DNA of 12,110 nucleotides, from assembly GCA_945957335.1 (NCBI GenBank), contig CAMFLJ010000092.1, positions 1 to 12,110 on the forward strand, written 5' to 3'. The notes beneath the pieces were generated by a model that saw only the letters and a program-made list of their open reading frames with translations, had not been told where the DNA came from and did not search any database. Shown one piece after another: positions 1 through 6,484 of the stretch. The position numbers and the translations under genes are program-made. The stretch is from an uncultured Actinomycetes bacterium. GTDB lineage: Bacteria > Actinomycetota > Acidimicrobiia > Acidimicrobiales > Acidimicrobilacustridaceae. How positions within the stretch are numbered: the stretch's first letter is position 1; every line of letters begins with the position of its first letter.

Positions 1-983
1 TTGCCGCAGAAATCCGCGCCTTCGCCGCCTCCCGCACCGCCGCTGCCGAAGAGCCGCAGCGAGCCCAGGCGCACACCCTCGGCCGCGGCCGTCTCGGTGA
101 GGTCCTGCAGGAAGGTCGTGGCCGCCAGCGTGTACGAGCAGCGGTGCTGCTGGACCAGCTGGAGCGCGGTCTCGGCGTCCCAGCGGTCCTGCAGCACCAG
201 GGGCAGGCCGTGGTGCAGGGCGAAGCGCAGCCCGTAGTTGAAGCCGGTCGAGTGGCCCACCGGGGAGGGCATCCACACCACGTCGTCGTCGGTGAGCCCC
301 AGGTCGTGGTGGGCGATGCGCACGCTGAACCCGGCGGTCTGCTCGGTGTGCATGATCGCCTTGGGCTGGGCCTCGGTGCCCGAGGTGAAGATCAGCTCGC
401 TCACCGCGGCGGCGTCCCGGTCGCCCAGGCGCGCCCCGGCGTCGCCCGAGGCGAGCAGCGCGGCGTAGGCGACGGCCGGCTCGGCCACGCCGGCACCGTC
501 GTCGAGCACCACGTTCAGCGGAGCGACGCCGGAGGCCGCCACCACGTCGGCCACGAGCGCCGGGTGGTCGCACCCCCGGAAGTGGCCGGGCGTGAAGATG
601 GCCGCCGGTCGGGCGGTGGTGAAGACGTGCCCGAGCTCGCGCTCGCGGTAGTTCGGCAGCAGTGGGTTGATCACCGCGCCGAGCGACAGCACGGCGACGG
701 CGACCACCACCGTCTCGTAGTGGTTCGGGAGCTGCACCGAGACGACGTCGCCCTCGCCCACGCCGCGGGTGCGCAGGGCGTCGGCCAGGCGCGCCGCGTC
801 GGCGACCAGCTCCGCGTAGGTGGCGGTGCGGGCCTCGTCGACGACGGCGAGGTCACCGGGGCGCTCGGCGGCGTGGTGCGCGACCCGGCCCGGGAGGGTC
901 TGGCCGTCCCACCACCCCGCGTCGAGGTAGGCCTGGCGCCGCTCGGCCGTGGTGACGACGTCGACGAGCCCCTCGGCCCCCAT
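1..983 (-). CDS. AMP-dependent acyl-CoA synthetase/ligase, N-terminal 327 residues (cut at window edge)
   Basis: Adenylate-forming enzyme expected to activate a carboxylic acid to its acyl-CoA through an acyl-AMP, in the cytoplasm. The AMP-binding N-terminal domain is visible. The P-loop-like A3 motif lies at about residues 199-213 (FTSGTEAQPKAIMHT, a variant of TSGTTGxPKG), and an A4-type stretch PVGHSTG at about 241-247. The start of the GSGGA strand that normally begins A5 is at about 313. The C-terminal lid domain and A8/A10 motifs lie outside the window. The ATG at 983 is preceded by a good AGGGGGAG site. The gene follows the amidohydrolase after 37 bp and is probably its operon partner. 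The A3 variant recalls cyclohexanecarboxylate-type CoA ligases, but substrate is not decidable from half a protein. The last ten residues before the edge fit the family poorly (see findings). Confidence 0.9.
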   Translation of the reverse strand, partial: MGAEGLVDVVTTAERRQAYLDAGWWDGQTLPGRVAHHAAERPGDLAVVDEARTATYAELVADAARLADALRTRGVGEGDVVSVQLPNHYETVVVAVAVLSLGAVINPLLPNYRERELGHVFTTARPAAIFTPGHFRGCDHPALVADVVAASGVAPLNVVLDDGAGVAEPAVAYAALLASGDAGARLGDRDAAAVSELIFTSGTEAQPKAIMHTEQTAGFSVRIAHHDLGLTDDDVVWMPSPVGHSTGFNYGLRFALHHGLPLVLQDRWDAETALQLVQQHRCSYTLAATTFLQDLTETAAAEGVRLGSLRLFGSGGAGGGEGADFCG

Positions 984-1021
984 TGCGCTCCCCCTCGTGC
1001 GGCCCGGCGCGTCGGGCGCGC

Positions 1022-2134
1022 TCAGCGGCCGAAACCGTAGAGGCGCTGCGCGTTGCCCGCGAGGATCAGCTGCTTGTCGTCCTGGCTGAGGCCGGACATC
1101 GACGACTGGATGACCCGCCACGAGTGCGGCCAGTCGGCGCTGATGTGCGGGTAGTCGTTCGACCACAGCACCCGCTCGGCGCCCATGTACTCGAGGTTGC
1201 GCAGGCCGAAGGTGTCGGTCATGTAGCCGAAGTGGAAGTGCCGGCTGATGTACTCGCTCGGGAGCTGCTGGAGGCCGAAGCGGCTGACCGGGTCGAGGCG
1301 CAGGTAGTTGTTGTCGATCTGCTCCTTGACGTACGGCACCCACCCGAAGTCGGTCTCGGCGAAGAAGACGTTGAGCTCGGGGAAGCGATCGAAGACGCCG
1401 GCGAAGACCATCTCGATCATGCGGTTCGGGGCGTCGAAGAAGCGGCCGTAGCCGGGGAGCTTGGCCTTGTGGGCGGCCGGCATCGACTGGGTCATCGAGA
1501 CGTGGATGTTGAGGGTGATGCCACGCTCGGCGAGGGCGCCGAAGAGCTTGTCGTCCTCGGGGGCGATGGCGAGGTCGCCGTGGGGCCAGCAGCCGAGCAT
1601 CACGGTGCGCATGCCGGGCCGCTCGCACACCCGCTCGAGCTCGGCCACGGCCTCCTCGACACCACGGTTGGGGAGGATGGCGACGCCGCAGAGGCGCTCG
1701 GGGGCGTACCCGACGAACTCGGAGAGCCAGTCGTTGTAGGCCCGGATCATCGTCAGGTGGTAGTCGGTGTCCTTGTTGGCGATGATGGCGCCGGAGAGGC
1801 GGGGCGTCGGGTAGAGGACCTCGGCGTCCACGCCGTCACGGTCCATCTCCTCGAGGCGGGCGGCGGGCTCGTAGCCGCCCTTGCGGATGTCCTCGAAGCG
1901 CACCCAGCCCTTCATGTCCTCGGGCTCCATGCCGGCGCAGGCGTTCATGCCGAAGTTGATCGGGTCCTTCACGCCCTCGATCACCCAGGCGTCGCCCTCC
2001 TCGAAGTGCTCGATGCGCGGGGCGCGGTCCTTCATGGCGGCGGGCACGCGGTCGACCCAGACGTCGGGAGACTCGTTCACGTGGCCGTCGCCCGAGATGA
2101 GGCGGTAGGTGCGGCCCTTCGACTCGTTCGCCAT
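1022..2134 (-). CDS. Amidohydrolase family protein (amidohydrolase_2 / ACMSD-like TIM barrel)
   Basis: A 370-residue metal-dependent hydrolase or decarboxylase of the amidohydrolase_2 group. That group includes ACMSD-type decarboxylases of aromatic ring-cleavage products. Visible hallmarks are a D-x-H metal motif near the N-terminus (ISGDGHVNE, Asp16 and His18), an internal NIHVS strand, the FFAETDFGWVPY strand, and the C-terminal WSNDYPH motif with Asp328, followed by ADWPHSW. The DxH replaces the HxH of classic members, which is common in actinobacterial homologues. The ATG at 2134 is chosen over an upstream in-frame ATG at 2215 because AGGGGA stands six bases before it and homology begins here. 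The longer reading would also begin inside the likely -10 box. It heads a minus-strand unit with the CoA ligase. Exact substrate unknown; a ring-cleavage or decarboxylation role is inference. Confidence 0.88.
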   Translation of the reverse strand: MANESKGRTYRLISGDGHVNESPDVWVDRVPAAMKDRAPRIEHFEEGDAWVIEGVKDPINFGMNACAGMEPEDMKGWVRFEDIRKGGYEPAARLEEMDRDGVDAEVLYPTPRLSGAIIANKDTDYHLTMIRAYNDWLSEFVGYAPERLCGVAILPNRGVEEAVAELERVCERPGMRTVMLGCWPHGDLAIAPEDDKLFGALAERGITLNIHVSMTQSMPAAHKAKLPGYGRFFDAPNRMIEMVFAGVFDRFPELNVFFAETDFGWVPYVKEQIDNNYLRLDPVSRFGLQQLPSEYISRHFHFGYMTDTFGLRNLEYMGAERVLWSNDYPHISADWPHSWRVIQSSMSGLSQDDKQLILAGNAQRLYGFGR

Positions 2135-2200
2135 GGGAGATCCCCTGTTCGTCGGCTCGGTGGAGCGGTGATCGGTGGCGGCTCGGTCCCCCCGGCCGCC

Positions 2201-2228
2201 CTCTAGGACAATCATTGTAAGGATAGAG
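2201..2228. promoter_or_regulatory. Palindromic candidate operator overlapping the amidohydrolase -10 box
   Basis: A perfect 11-bp palindrome ACAATcATTGT (2208-2218) sits inside outer arms CTCTA (2201-2205) and TAGAG (2224-2228). The inner palindrome covers the minus-strand -10 box, so a protein bound here would block that promoter. The flanks CTCTARGA and TTGYAAGGATAG also occur at 6402-6421. The regulator is unknown; the local GntR protein is a candidate. Confidence 0.4.
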
Positions 2229-2242
2229 CCGGACCCCGTCCA
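2214..2242 (-). promoter_or_regulatory. Predicted sigma-70-type promoter for the amidohydrolase-ligase unit
   Basis: Read on the minus strand: -35 TGGACG (2242-2237, four of six matches to TTGACA), a 17-bp spacer, and -10 TACAAT (2219-2214, five of six matches to TATAAT). This gives a leader of roughly 70 bases to the ATG at 2134. Spacing and -10 quality are good for such a GC-rich genome. Confidence 0.5.
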
Positions 2243-2275
2243 GTCGGGCGGTGAGCCGGCGTCCTCCTTTTTGGT

Positions 2276-2289
2276 CGCAATCCTTTATG
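2276..2289 (-). promoter_or_regulatory. Inverted copy of the AAGGAT-type motif
   Basis: On the minus strand this reads CATAAAGGATTGCG. It resembles TTGTAAGGATAGAG at 2215-2228 and TTGCAAGGATAGCG at 6410-6423 on the plus strand. Its orientation is opposite to the copy 60 bp to the left. It is short and degenerate, so chance similarity is possible. Confidence 0.25.
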
Positions 2290-2372
2290 TGATAGAGACA
2301 ATGGCGATGTCGGCCACGGTCGACGTCCGACGGGTCGCCCCCGCGGCCCGCACCACATCAGGGGGAAACCAC

Positions 2373-3779
2373 GTGAAGTTCAGTTCCACGCGCCCTCGCG
2401 CGGTCGCGGTCGTGCTGGCCCTGGCCCTCGCCGCCACCGCGTGCGGCAGCGGGCGCAGCTCCGGCAGCGACGACGGCAGCAGCAGCGGCACGCCCACGAC
2501 GGCAGCCGCGACGAGCACCGACTTCGGCACGCTCGCCTCGCCCTGCGGCCCGGCCTCCGGCACCAACGGCGCCACGGACCAGGGCGTCACCGCCGACAGC
2601 ATCGCCGTCGGGTACGGCGACGACGCCGGCTACCAGGGCTCGCCCGGCCTCAACCACCAGATCAGCGACGCCATGAAGTCGATGATCGACTGGTGCAACG
2701 AGCAGGGCGGCGTGAACGGCCGCAAGGTCGTCGGCCACTACTACGACGCCAAGATCACCGAGACCGCCAACGTGGTCGCCGAGGCCTGCAAGCAGGACTT
2801 CATGCTGGTCGGCTCGGGCTGGGCCCTGGCCGCCGGCGGCGAGACCGCCCGCCTGGGCTGCAAGCTCCCGGCGGTGCCCGCCCTGGTCGGCGGCTCCGAG
2901 CTCGGCATGGCCCCGCTCATGGTGACGCCGGTGCCGACGGTCATCGACTACAACGTCGTCCAGGTCGCCGCGGCGCTCGCCAGGGCCTACCCGGAGCAGG
3001 TCAAGAAGGCCGCCGTGATGGTGCCGCCGCTGCCCGCCTCCGTCGAGACCGTCGAGAAGGTCGAGAACACCTACCCGGACGAGGGCTGGAGCTTCCTCGA
3101 CCAGTGCAAGCAGCAGTACGCCCTCACCGGTGAGGCCGACTGGAAGCCGTTCGTGCAGAAGCTGAAGGAGTGCGGGGCCGAGGTCGTCGTGTTCTCCGGC
3201 GGCAACCCGAACTTCCAGAACGTGCTCGATGCCGCGGCGCAGATCGAGTACAAGCCGATCTGGCTGGTCGAGTCGAACTTCTACGACCAGGCCTTCGCCG
3301 ACTGGAACTCCAGCGGCAACGCCGACAACGTCTACCTCCGCTTCGCCTTCGTGCCCTTCGGCCAGGCCCAGCCGGGCTCGGCCACCGAGGCCTACCTGAA
3401 CCTGGTGAAGGCCCACGGCGGCGACACGTCGCTGCTCGGCGCCCAGGCCGCCTCCGCCTTCCTGCTGTGGGCCACCGCGGCCAAGCAGTGCGGTGCCGAC
3501 CTGACCCGCGACTGCGCCATGGAGAAGCTGAAGGCGATCCACTCGTGGACGGGTGGCGGCCTGCACGCCGACATGGACCCGGGTGGAAACCTCCCCGCGC
3601 CGTGCGGTCTCGTGCTCAAGATGGAGGGCACGAAGTTCATCCAGTGGGACCCGGCGAAGGAGAACGAGTTCGCCTGCGACCCGAGCTACCTGGTGAAGGT
3701 CGACCCGCCCGTCGAGGCGCAGGCCGCCCTGAACCTCGGCCCGGACCGCATCACCACCAAGAACGGCACCGGCAAGTAG
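2373..3779 (+). CDS. ABC-transporter substrate-binding lipoprotein (Peripla_BP_6 / branched-chain amino acid-type)
   Basis: A 468-residue secreted solute-binding protein. The N-terminus has a basic start (KFSSTRPR), a hydrophobic segment at about 10-21 and a lipobox-like ATAC with Cys24. A Ser/Gly/Thr/Ala-rich linker to about residue 50 then suggests membrane anchoring outside the cell. The body resembles type I periplasmic-binding folds of the HAAT family: a GVTADSIAVGYG strand near 70-80, an INxxGG-like CNEQGGVNGRKV segment, and repeated alpha/beta lobes. The GTG at 2373 is chosen because GGGGGA lies six bases upstream and the signal peptide begins there. In-frame readings from 2175 would put about 66 residues before the signal. 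The SDR follows after 31 bp in the same direction. No permease or ATPase gene is in the window, so it is an orphan here. Ligand unknown. Confidence 0.88.
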   Translation: MKFSSTRPRAVAVVLALALAATACGSGRSSGSDDGSSSGTPTTAAATSTDFGTLASPCGPASGTNGATDQGVTADSIAVGYGDDAGYQGSPGLNHQISDAMKSMIDWCNEQGGVNGRKVVGHYYDAKITETANVVAEACKQDFMLVGSGWALAAGGETARLGCKLPAVPALVGGSELGMAPLMVTPVPTVIDYNVVQVAAALARAYPEQVKKAAVMVPPLPASVETVEKVENTYPDEGWSFLDQCKQQYALTGEADWKPFVQKLKECGAEVVVFSGGNPNFQNVLDAAAQIEYKPIWLVESNFYDQAFADWNSSGNADNVYLRFAFVPFGQAQPGSATEAYLNLVKAHGGDTSLLGAQAASAFLLWATAAKQCGADLTRDCAMEKLKAIHSWTGGGLHADMDPGGNLPAPCGLVLKMEGTKFIQWDPAKENEFACDPSYLVKVDPPVEAQAALNLGPDRITTKNGTGK

Positions 3780-3810
3780 CCGGTCCGCAGCGACGAGCGA
3801 GGAGGGGGCC

Positions 3811-4572
3811 ATGAGCCTCGACGGGAAGGTGGCCGTGGTCAGCGCGGCGGGGGCGGGCATCGGTGCCGCCACCGCCGCCCTCCTCGCCCGCTCGGGTTGC
3901 ACGGTCGTCGGGGTCGACCTCGACGGCGACGCGCTCGACGAGCAGCGCCGGGCGCTCGGCGACGGCGACAGGGGTGGTGCGTTCCACCCCGTCGTCGCCG
4001 ACGTGAGCGACGCCGAGTCGGTGCAGGCGGCGATCGACGAGGCCGTGCGCCTCGGCGGGCGGATCGACGTGCTCGCCAACATCGCCGGCGGGAGCCGCCC
4101 CGGCCAGGACATGGTCGAGCTCGATCCCGCCGAGTGGGACCGCCTGGTGCAGGTCAACCTCACCAGCGTCTTCCTCATGTGCCGGGCGGTCATCCCGGTC
4201 ATGCGCACCGGTGGCGGCGGATCGATCGTGAACGTGTCGTCGGGCGCCGGGCTGCGGGGCATGCACCGCAACCCGGCCTACGTGGCCGCCAAGGCGGGCG
4301 TCGTCGCCCTCACCCGGGCCATGGCGCTCGACCACGGCCCCGAGGGCATCCGCACCAACTGCGTGGCCCCCGGCCCGGTGGCCACCCCGCTGATGCGCCG
4401 CAACCGCACCCCGCAGCAGATCGAGATGCTGGCCCGCGACGTCTCGGTGCTGGGCCGGCTCGGCGAGCCCGAGGAGCTGGCCGAGGTCATCGTGTGGCTG
4501 GCCGACGACGCCTCGTCGTACGTGCTGGGCCAGACCATCGAGGTCGACGGAGGCGTCGCCTCCGTCGTCTGA
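3811..4572 (+). CDS. SDR-family oxidoreductase (classical, likely NAD-dependent)
   Basis: A 253-residue classical short-chain dehydrogenase/reductase, expected to interconvert an alcohol and a ketone in the cytoplasm. The cofactor motif is SAAGAGIG (residues 11-18), with Ser-Ala where TG is usual. Some SDRs tolerate this. Asp36 at the end of the second strand (VVGVDLDG) predicts NAD(H) preference. The NNAG motif is ANIAGG (89-94), and the catalytic tetrad is Asn116, Ser144, Tyr157 and Lys161. The C-terminus has the usual QTIEVDGG. The ATG at 3811 has a strong AGGAGGGGG site. It lies 31 bp after the binding-lipoprotein gene and is probably co-transcribed, which hints that its substrate derives from what that protein binds. 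Substrate not predictable. Confidence 0.92.
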   Translation: MSLDGKVAVVSAAGAGIGAATAALLARSGCTVVGVDLDGDALDEQRRALGDGDRGGAFHPVVADVSDAESVQAAIDEAVRLGGRIDVLANIAGGSRPGQDMVELDPAEWDRLVQVNLTSVFLMCRAVIPVMRTGGGGSIVNVSSGAGLRGMHRNPAYVAAKAGVVALTRAMALDHGPEGIRTNCVAPGPVATPLMRRNRTPQQIEMLARDVSVLGRLGEPEELAEVIVWLADDASSYVLGQTIEVDGGVASVV

Positions 4573-4591
4573 CCCGTCGAGAGCTGGACTC

Positions 4592-4628
4592 GTTGCCACA
4601 TGTGCGCCCACGGCGCGCTAAGGGCAAC
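4592..4628. terminator. Hairpin between convergent genes, candidate bidirectional terminator
   Basis: GTTGCC (4592-4597) pairs with GGCAAC (4623-4628). Inside, TGCGCC and GGCGCG can form a second stem around a CAC loop, with unpaired bases between the two stems. It stands between the stop codons of two convergent genes (4572 and 4642). There is no T-tract on either side, so intrinsic termination is uncertain. Confidence 0.35.
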
Positions 4629-4641
4629 CGGTCGGTCGGGG

Positions 4642-4944
4642 TCAGTGGGTGTGGGCGTGCTCGTGGCCGTGATCGTGATCGTGGTCGTGGGTGTGGCCGG
4701 CCTTGGCCAGGCGGCGCAGCGGCGGCTCGGTGCGCGGCGGCTGCTTGCGGGGCGGCAGGGTGCCGAGCAGCTCGGCGGTGACCTCGGTGATGCGGGCCAC
4801 CGCGGCCTCGAAGGCCTCCTCGGTGGCGGCCGAGGTCTTCTGGACCCCGCTCACCTTGCGGACGTACTGGCGGGCGGCGGCCTCGATCTCGTCCGGCGTG
4901 GCCGCCGGCTCGAGGCCCCGCAACGTGGTGATGTTCCGGCACAT
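4642..4944 (-). CDS. DUF2277 family protein with histidine-rich C-terminal tail
   Basis: A 100-residue protein recognised as DUF2277 by its start MCRNITTL, the EPAATPDEIEAAARQYVRKVSG segment (about 12-33) and the following TSAATEEAFEAAV helix. The family is small, cytoplasmic and of unknown function. From memory, typical members end in a basic Ala/Arg-rich tail. Here residues 84-100 instead form HTHDHDHDHGHEHAHTH, nine histidines in strict alternation, which suggests binding of a divalent metal. The ATG at 4944 is fixed by family homology even though only a distant GGTGG site precedes it. No in-frame alternative start was found upstream. The gene begins 42 bp after the SDR stop and is probably the last gene of the minus-strand operon. 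Metal binding is inference; the core function is unknown. Confidence 0.85.
   Translation of the reverse strand: MCRNITTLRGLEPAATPDEIEAAARQYVRKVSGVQKTSAATEEAFEAAVARITEVTAELLGTLPPRKQPPRTEPPLRRLAKAGHTHDHDHDHGHEHAHTH
4645..4695 (-). repeat. (His-X)n low-complexity coding repeat
   Basis: Seventeen codons encode His alternating with Thr, Asp, Gly, Glu or Ala at the C-terminus of the DUF2277 protein. The DNA is a run of hexamer-like CAC/CAT-GAN units, a form that can lengthen or shorten by slippage. Confidence 0.8.
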
Positions 4945-4986
4945 GCGGTCGATGGTGCCACCACCGCCCGCGATCCGCTCCCCCGT

Positions 4987-5802
4987 TCAGAACATCGCGT
5001 TGCGGTGGGTGCCGCCGTCGACGGGGATCATCGTGCCCGAGAGGTACGAGCTGTCGGGGCCGGCGAGGAAGGCGATGGCGGCTGCGAACTCGTCGTAGGC
5101 ACCGACCCGACCGAGGTGGGTGGCGGCGTCGAGCACGGCCTGGCGGTCGGGCGTGCGCACCGGGTGGGGCGCGTTGCACACGACGATGCCGTTGACGCCG
5201 ACGCCCTGGGGACCGACCTCCTTGGCGAGGGAGGCCACCAGCGTGTGCAGCCCGGCCTTGCCCACCGCGTAGCCGGCGCCGTTGCGCTGGCCGGTGTCGG
5301 CGACGATCGACGAGACGCACACGATGCGCCCCCGGCCGGCGGCGAGCATGCGGGGCAGCACCGCACGCGAGCAGATGTAGGCCGACACCAGGTTGAGGCG
5401 CAGGAACGCCTCGAACTGGGCGGTGGGGGTGTCGAGCACCGACGCCCACTGCGGGGCCGACGCGGCGTCGGTGCCCGCCGGCTGGTCGGATGCCCACATC
5501 GCCCCGGGCGGCGCACCACCGGCGTTGTTCACGAGGATGTCGACCGGCCCGAGCTGGTCGGCCGCGGCGGCCACCACGGCCGTGACGGCGGCCTCGTCGG
5601 TGACGTCGGCGGGACCGGCCATGGCGGTGATGCCGAGCGCTGCGAGCTCGGCCACGGCCTGCTCGGCCAGCGCCGGGTCGACGTCGTTCACGACCACGGC
5701 GGCGCCGTCGCGCCCGAGCCGCTCGACGGTCGCCCGGCCGATGCCGTGCCCGGCGCCGGTGACCAGCGCGACGCGCCCGGCCAGCGGCCCCTCCGCGCTC
5801 AC
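4987..5802 (-). CDS. SDR-family oxidoreductase (classical, likely NAD-dependent, with internal insertion)
   Basis: A 271-residue classical SDR. It shows the cofactor motif TGAGHGIG (15-22), Asp40 after the second strand (VVVNDVD) predicting NAD(H), NNAG at 92-95, Asn137, and the catalytic Ser165, Tyr178 and Lys182. The C-terminus reads GTMIPVDGG. Compared with its neighbours it carries about 20 extra residues at roughly 98-124, rich in Pro/Ala/Ser with two Trp, between strand 4 and the Asn helix. This is near the active-site mouth in the SDR fold. The GTG start at 5802 overlaps the stop of the SnoaL-like gene by four bases (GTGA), indicating translational coupling. Reading further upstream in this frame is only an antisense-free open frame through the SnoaL gene, not a fusion. 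Substrate unknown. Confidence 0.92.
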   Translation of the reverse strand: MSAEGPLAGRVALVTGAGHGIGRATVERLGRDGAAVVVNDVDPALAEQAVAELAALGITAMAGPADVTDEAAVTAVVAAAADQLGPVDILVNNAGGAPPGAMWASDQPAGTDAASAPQWASVLDTPTAQFEAFLRLNLVSAYICSRAVLPRMLAAGRGRIVCVSSIVADTGQRNGAGYAVGKAGLHTLVASLAKEVGPQGVGVNGIVVCNAPHPVRTPDRQAVLDAATHLGRVGAYDEFAAAIAFLAGPDSSYLSGTMIPVDGGTHRNAMF

Positions 5803-6356
5803 GACTGGAAGAGCGGGTTGCGGGCGTTCTCGGAGAAGACCGTCATCTTCGCGACGCGCCAGGCGCCGTCGTCGCACTTGCGCATCTCGAAGATGTAGCC
5901 ACCCTCGTGCTGGCCGCGGACGAACGTGTCGTCGGCGTCGCTCGAGGCCACCAGGCTGTAGGCGGCGCAGGCCCAGCCCTTGGTGCCACTGGGGTCGAGG
6001 CGCACGAAGTCGCCCACGATGAGGTGGCGCAGCTCGTAGGTGTTGATGCGCGACGCCGGCGGCGCGGCACCGTCGCCCGTGTTGGGCAGGGCCGGTGCCT
6101 CGTAGAGCGGGCGGAGCTGGTCCTTGCCCTTCACGTTCTCGGTGAGCGTGCCCGCCAGCTCGCGCTCGATGTCGTCGGTGTAGTGCTCGAAGAGGTCGTC
6201 CCAGCGACGGGCGTCGCACAGGTACCCGTAGCCCATCAGCACATGGCGGATGGCCTCGCGATCCTCGATGGCCTGCACCCGCTCCTCGAGCGTGGCTCGT
6301 GGCGGCTCGGGCTTCTGGAAGATCTCGATGATCCTGGCCAGCTCGGCGTCCTGCAC
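5799..6356 (-). CDS. Nuclear transport factor 2 / SnoaL-like domain protein
   Basis: A 185-residue protein with the cone-shaped NTF2-like fold signature of SnoaL_4-type proteins. It has a helical start, then EDREAIRHVLMGYGYLCDARRWDDLFEHYTDD-type segments (about 30-62) and later strands YELRHLIVGDFVRL, GYIFEMRKCDDGAWRVAKM. Members act as small isomerases, dehydratases or cyclases, or as beta subunits of ring-hydroxylating dioxygenases. No alpha subunit is present here, so a stand-alone role is likelier. The GTG at 6356 is chosen because AGGGGGGAG stands six bases upstream. An in-frame ATG at 6458 would give an Arg-rich, non-homologous extension across the control region. It is the first gene of a three-gene minus-strand operon. 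Acidic and His residues in the pocket cannot be assigned without a model. Confidence 0.85.
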   Translation of the reverse strand: MQDAELARIIEIFQKPEPPRATLEERVQAIEDREAIRHVLMGYGYLCDARRWDDLFEHYTDDIERELAGTLTENVKGKDQLRPLYEAPALPNTGDGAAPPASRINTYELRHLIVGDFVRLDPSGTKGWACAAYSLVASSDADDTFVRGQHEGGYIFEMRKCDDGAWRVAKMTVFSENARNPLFQS

Positions 6357-6374
6357 GGCAGACTCCCCCCTCGT

Positions 6375-6396
6375 CGACCGGTCCCCTCGACCGGTC
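6375..6396. promoter_or_regulatory. Paired CGACCGGTC boxes, candidate operator
   Basis: CGACCGGTC occurs at 6375-6383 and again at 6388-6396, a 13-bp period. Each contains the perfect palindrome GACCGGTC. The pair lies between the A/T-rich promoter island and the SnoaL start codon, a typical position for a repressor site. It could also be a small tandem duplication (CCCCTCG precedes both copies). Confidence 0.4.
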
Positions 6397-6400
6397 GTTC

Positions 6401-6421
6401 TCTCTAAGATTGCAAGGATAG
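6401..6421. promoter_or_regulatory. CTCTAAGA / AAGGATAG motif, candidate shared operator
   Basis: The stretch 6402-6421 reads CTCTAAGATTGCAAGGATAG. The amidohydrolase control region has the same two halves, CTCTAGGA and TTGTAAGGATAG, six bases further apart. The GntR/DapA-like promoter at 9268-9288 begins with the same TCTAAGATT. It could be an operator or simply a favoured promoter core. Confidence 0.4.
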
Positions 6422-6484
6422 CGGCGGGCCGGCCACCGGATTCCCGCCGCCCCCGCACGTCCTTCCCCGACCACTGGAGACCCC

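Larger units (their letters stand above)
2135..2372. promoter_or_regulatory. Divergent control region between amidohydrolase and binding-lipoprotein genes
   Basis: A 238-bp non-coding stretch, clearly richer in A/T than its surroundings around 2205-2305. It holds a well-spaced minus-strand promoter (2214-2242), a palindrome overlapping it, and two oppositely oriented copies of an AAGGAT-type motif (2215-2228 on plus, 2276-2289 on minus). No clean plus-strand -35/-10 pair for the lipoprotein was found. The A/T-rich stretch 2271-2302 is the likeliest place for one. The plus-strand gene has its Shine-Dalgarno site GGGGGA at 2361-2366. Confidence 0.7.
6357..6484. promoter_or_regulatory. Divergent control region between SnoaL-SDR operon and plus-strand SDR
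   Basis: A 128-bp non-coding region. It contains two GACCGGTC palindromes (6376-6396) next to the SnoaL leader and an A/T-rich island at 6401-6420. Weak -10-like hexamers occur on both strands in the island: TAAGAT at 6405-6410 on plus, and TGCAAT at 6414-6409 on minus. Convincing -35 boxes were not found. Plus-strand translation starts at 6485 after GGAGA. Confidence 0.55.

Noticed and set aside
983..2206. Plus-strand open frame of 407 codons across the amidohydrolase
   Set aside because: It is the antisense shadow of the amidohydrolase. The protein is Val/Gly/Asp/Leu/His-rich with no recognisable family and no ribosome site.
2175..2372. Longer N-terminus of the binding lipoprotein starting at 2175
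   Set aside because: It would place about 66 unrelated residues before an obvious signal peptide and run through the divergent promoter. The GTG at 2373 has a proper GGGGGA site.
2358..4271. Very long minus-strand open frame (637 codons) opposite the lipoprotein and SDR genes
   Set aside because: Its product is Arg/Gly/Val/Ala/His-rich low-complexity sequence with no domain, typical of antisense frames in GC-rich DNA. The plus-strand genes have clear families and ribosome sites.
4987..5802. Assigning the SDR a specific name such as FabG
   Set aside because: The catalytic motifs are generic to classical SDRs, the insertion at 98-124 is not typical of FabG, and no fatty-acid synthesis genes are nearby.
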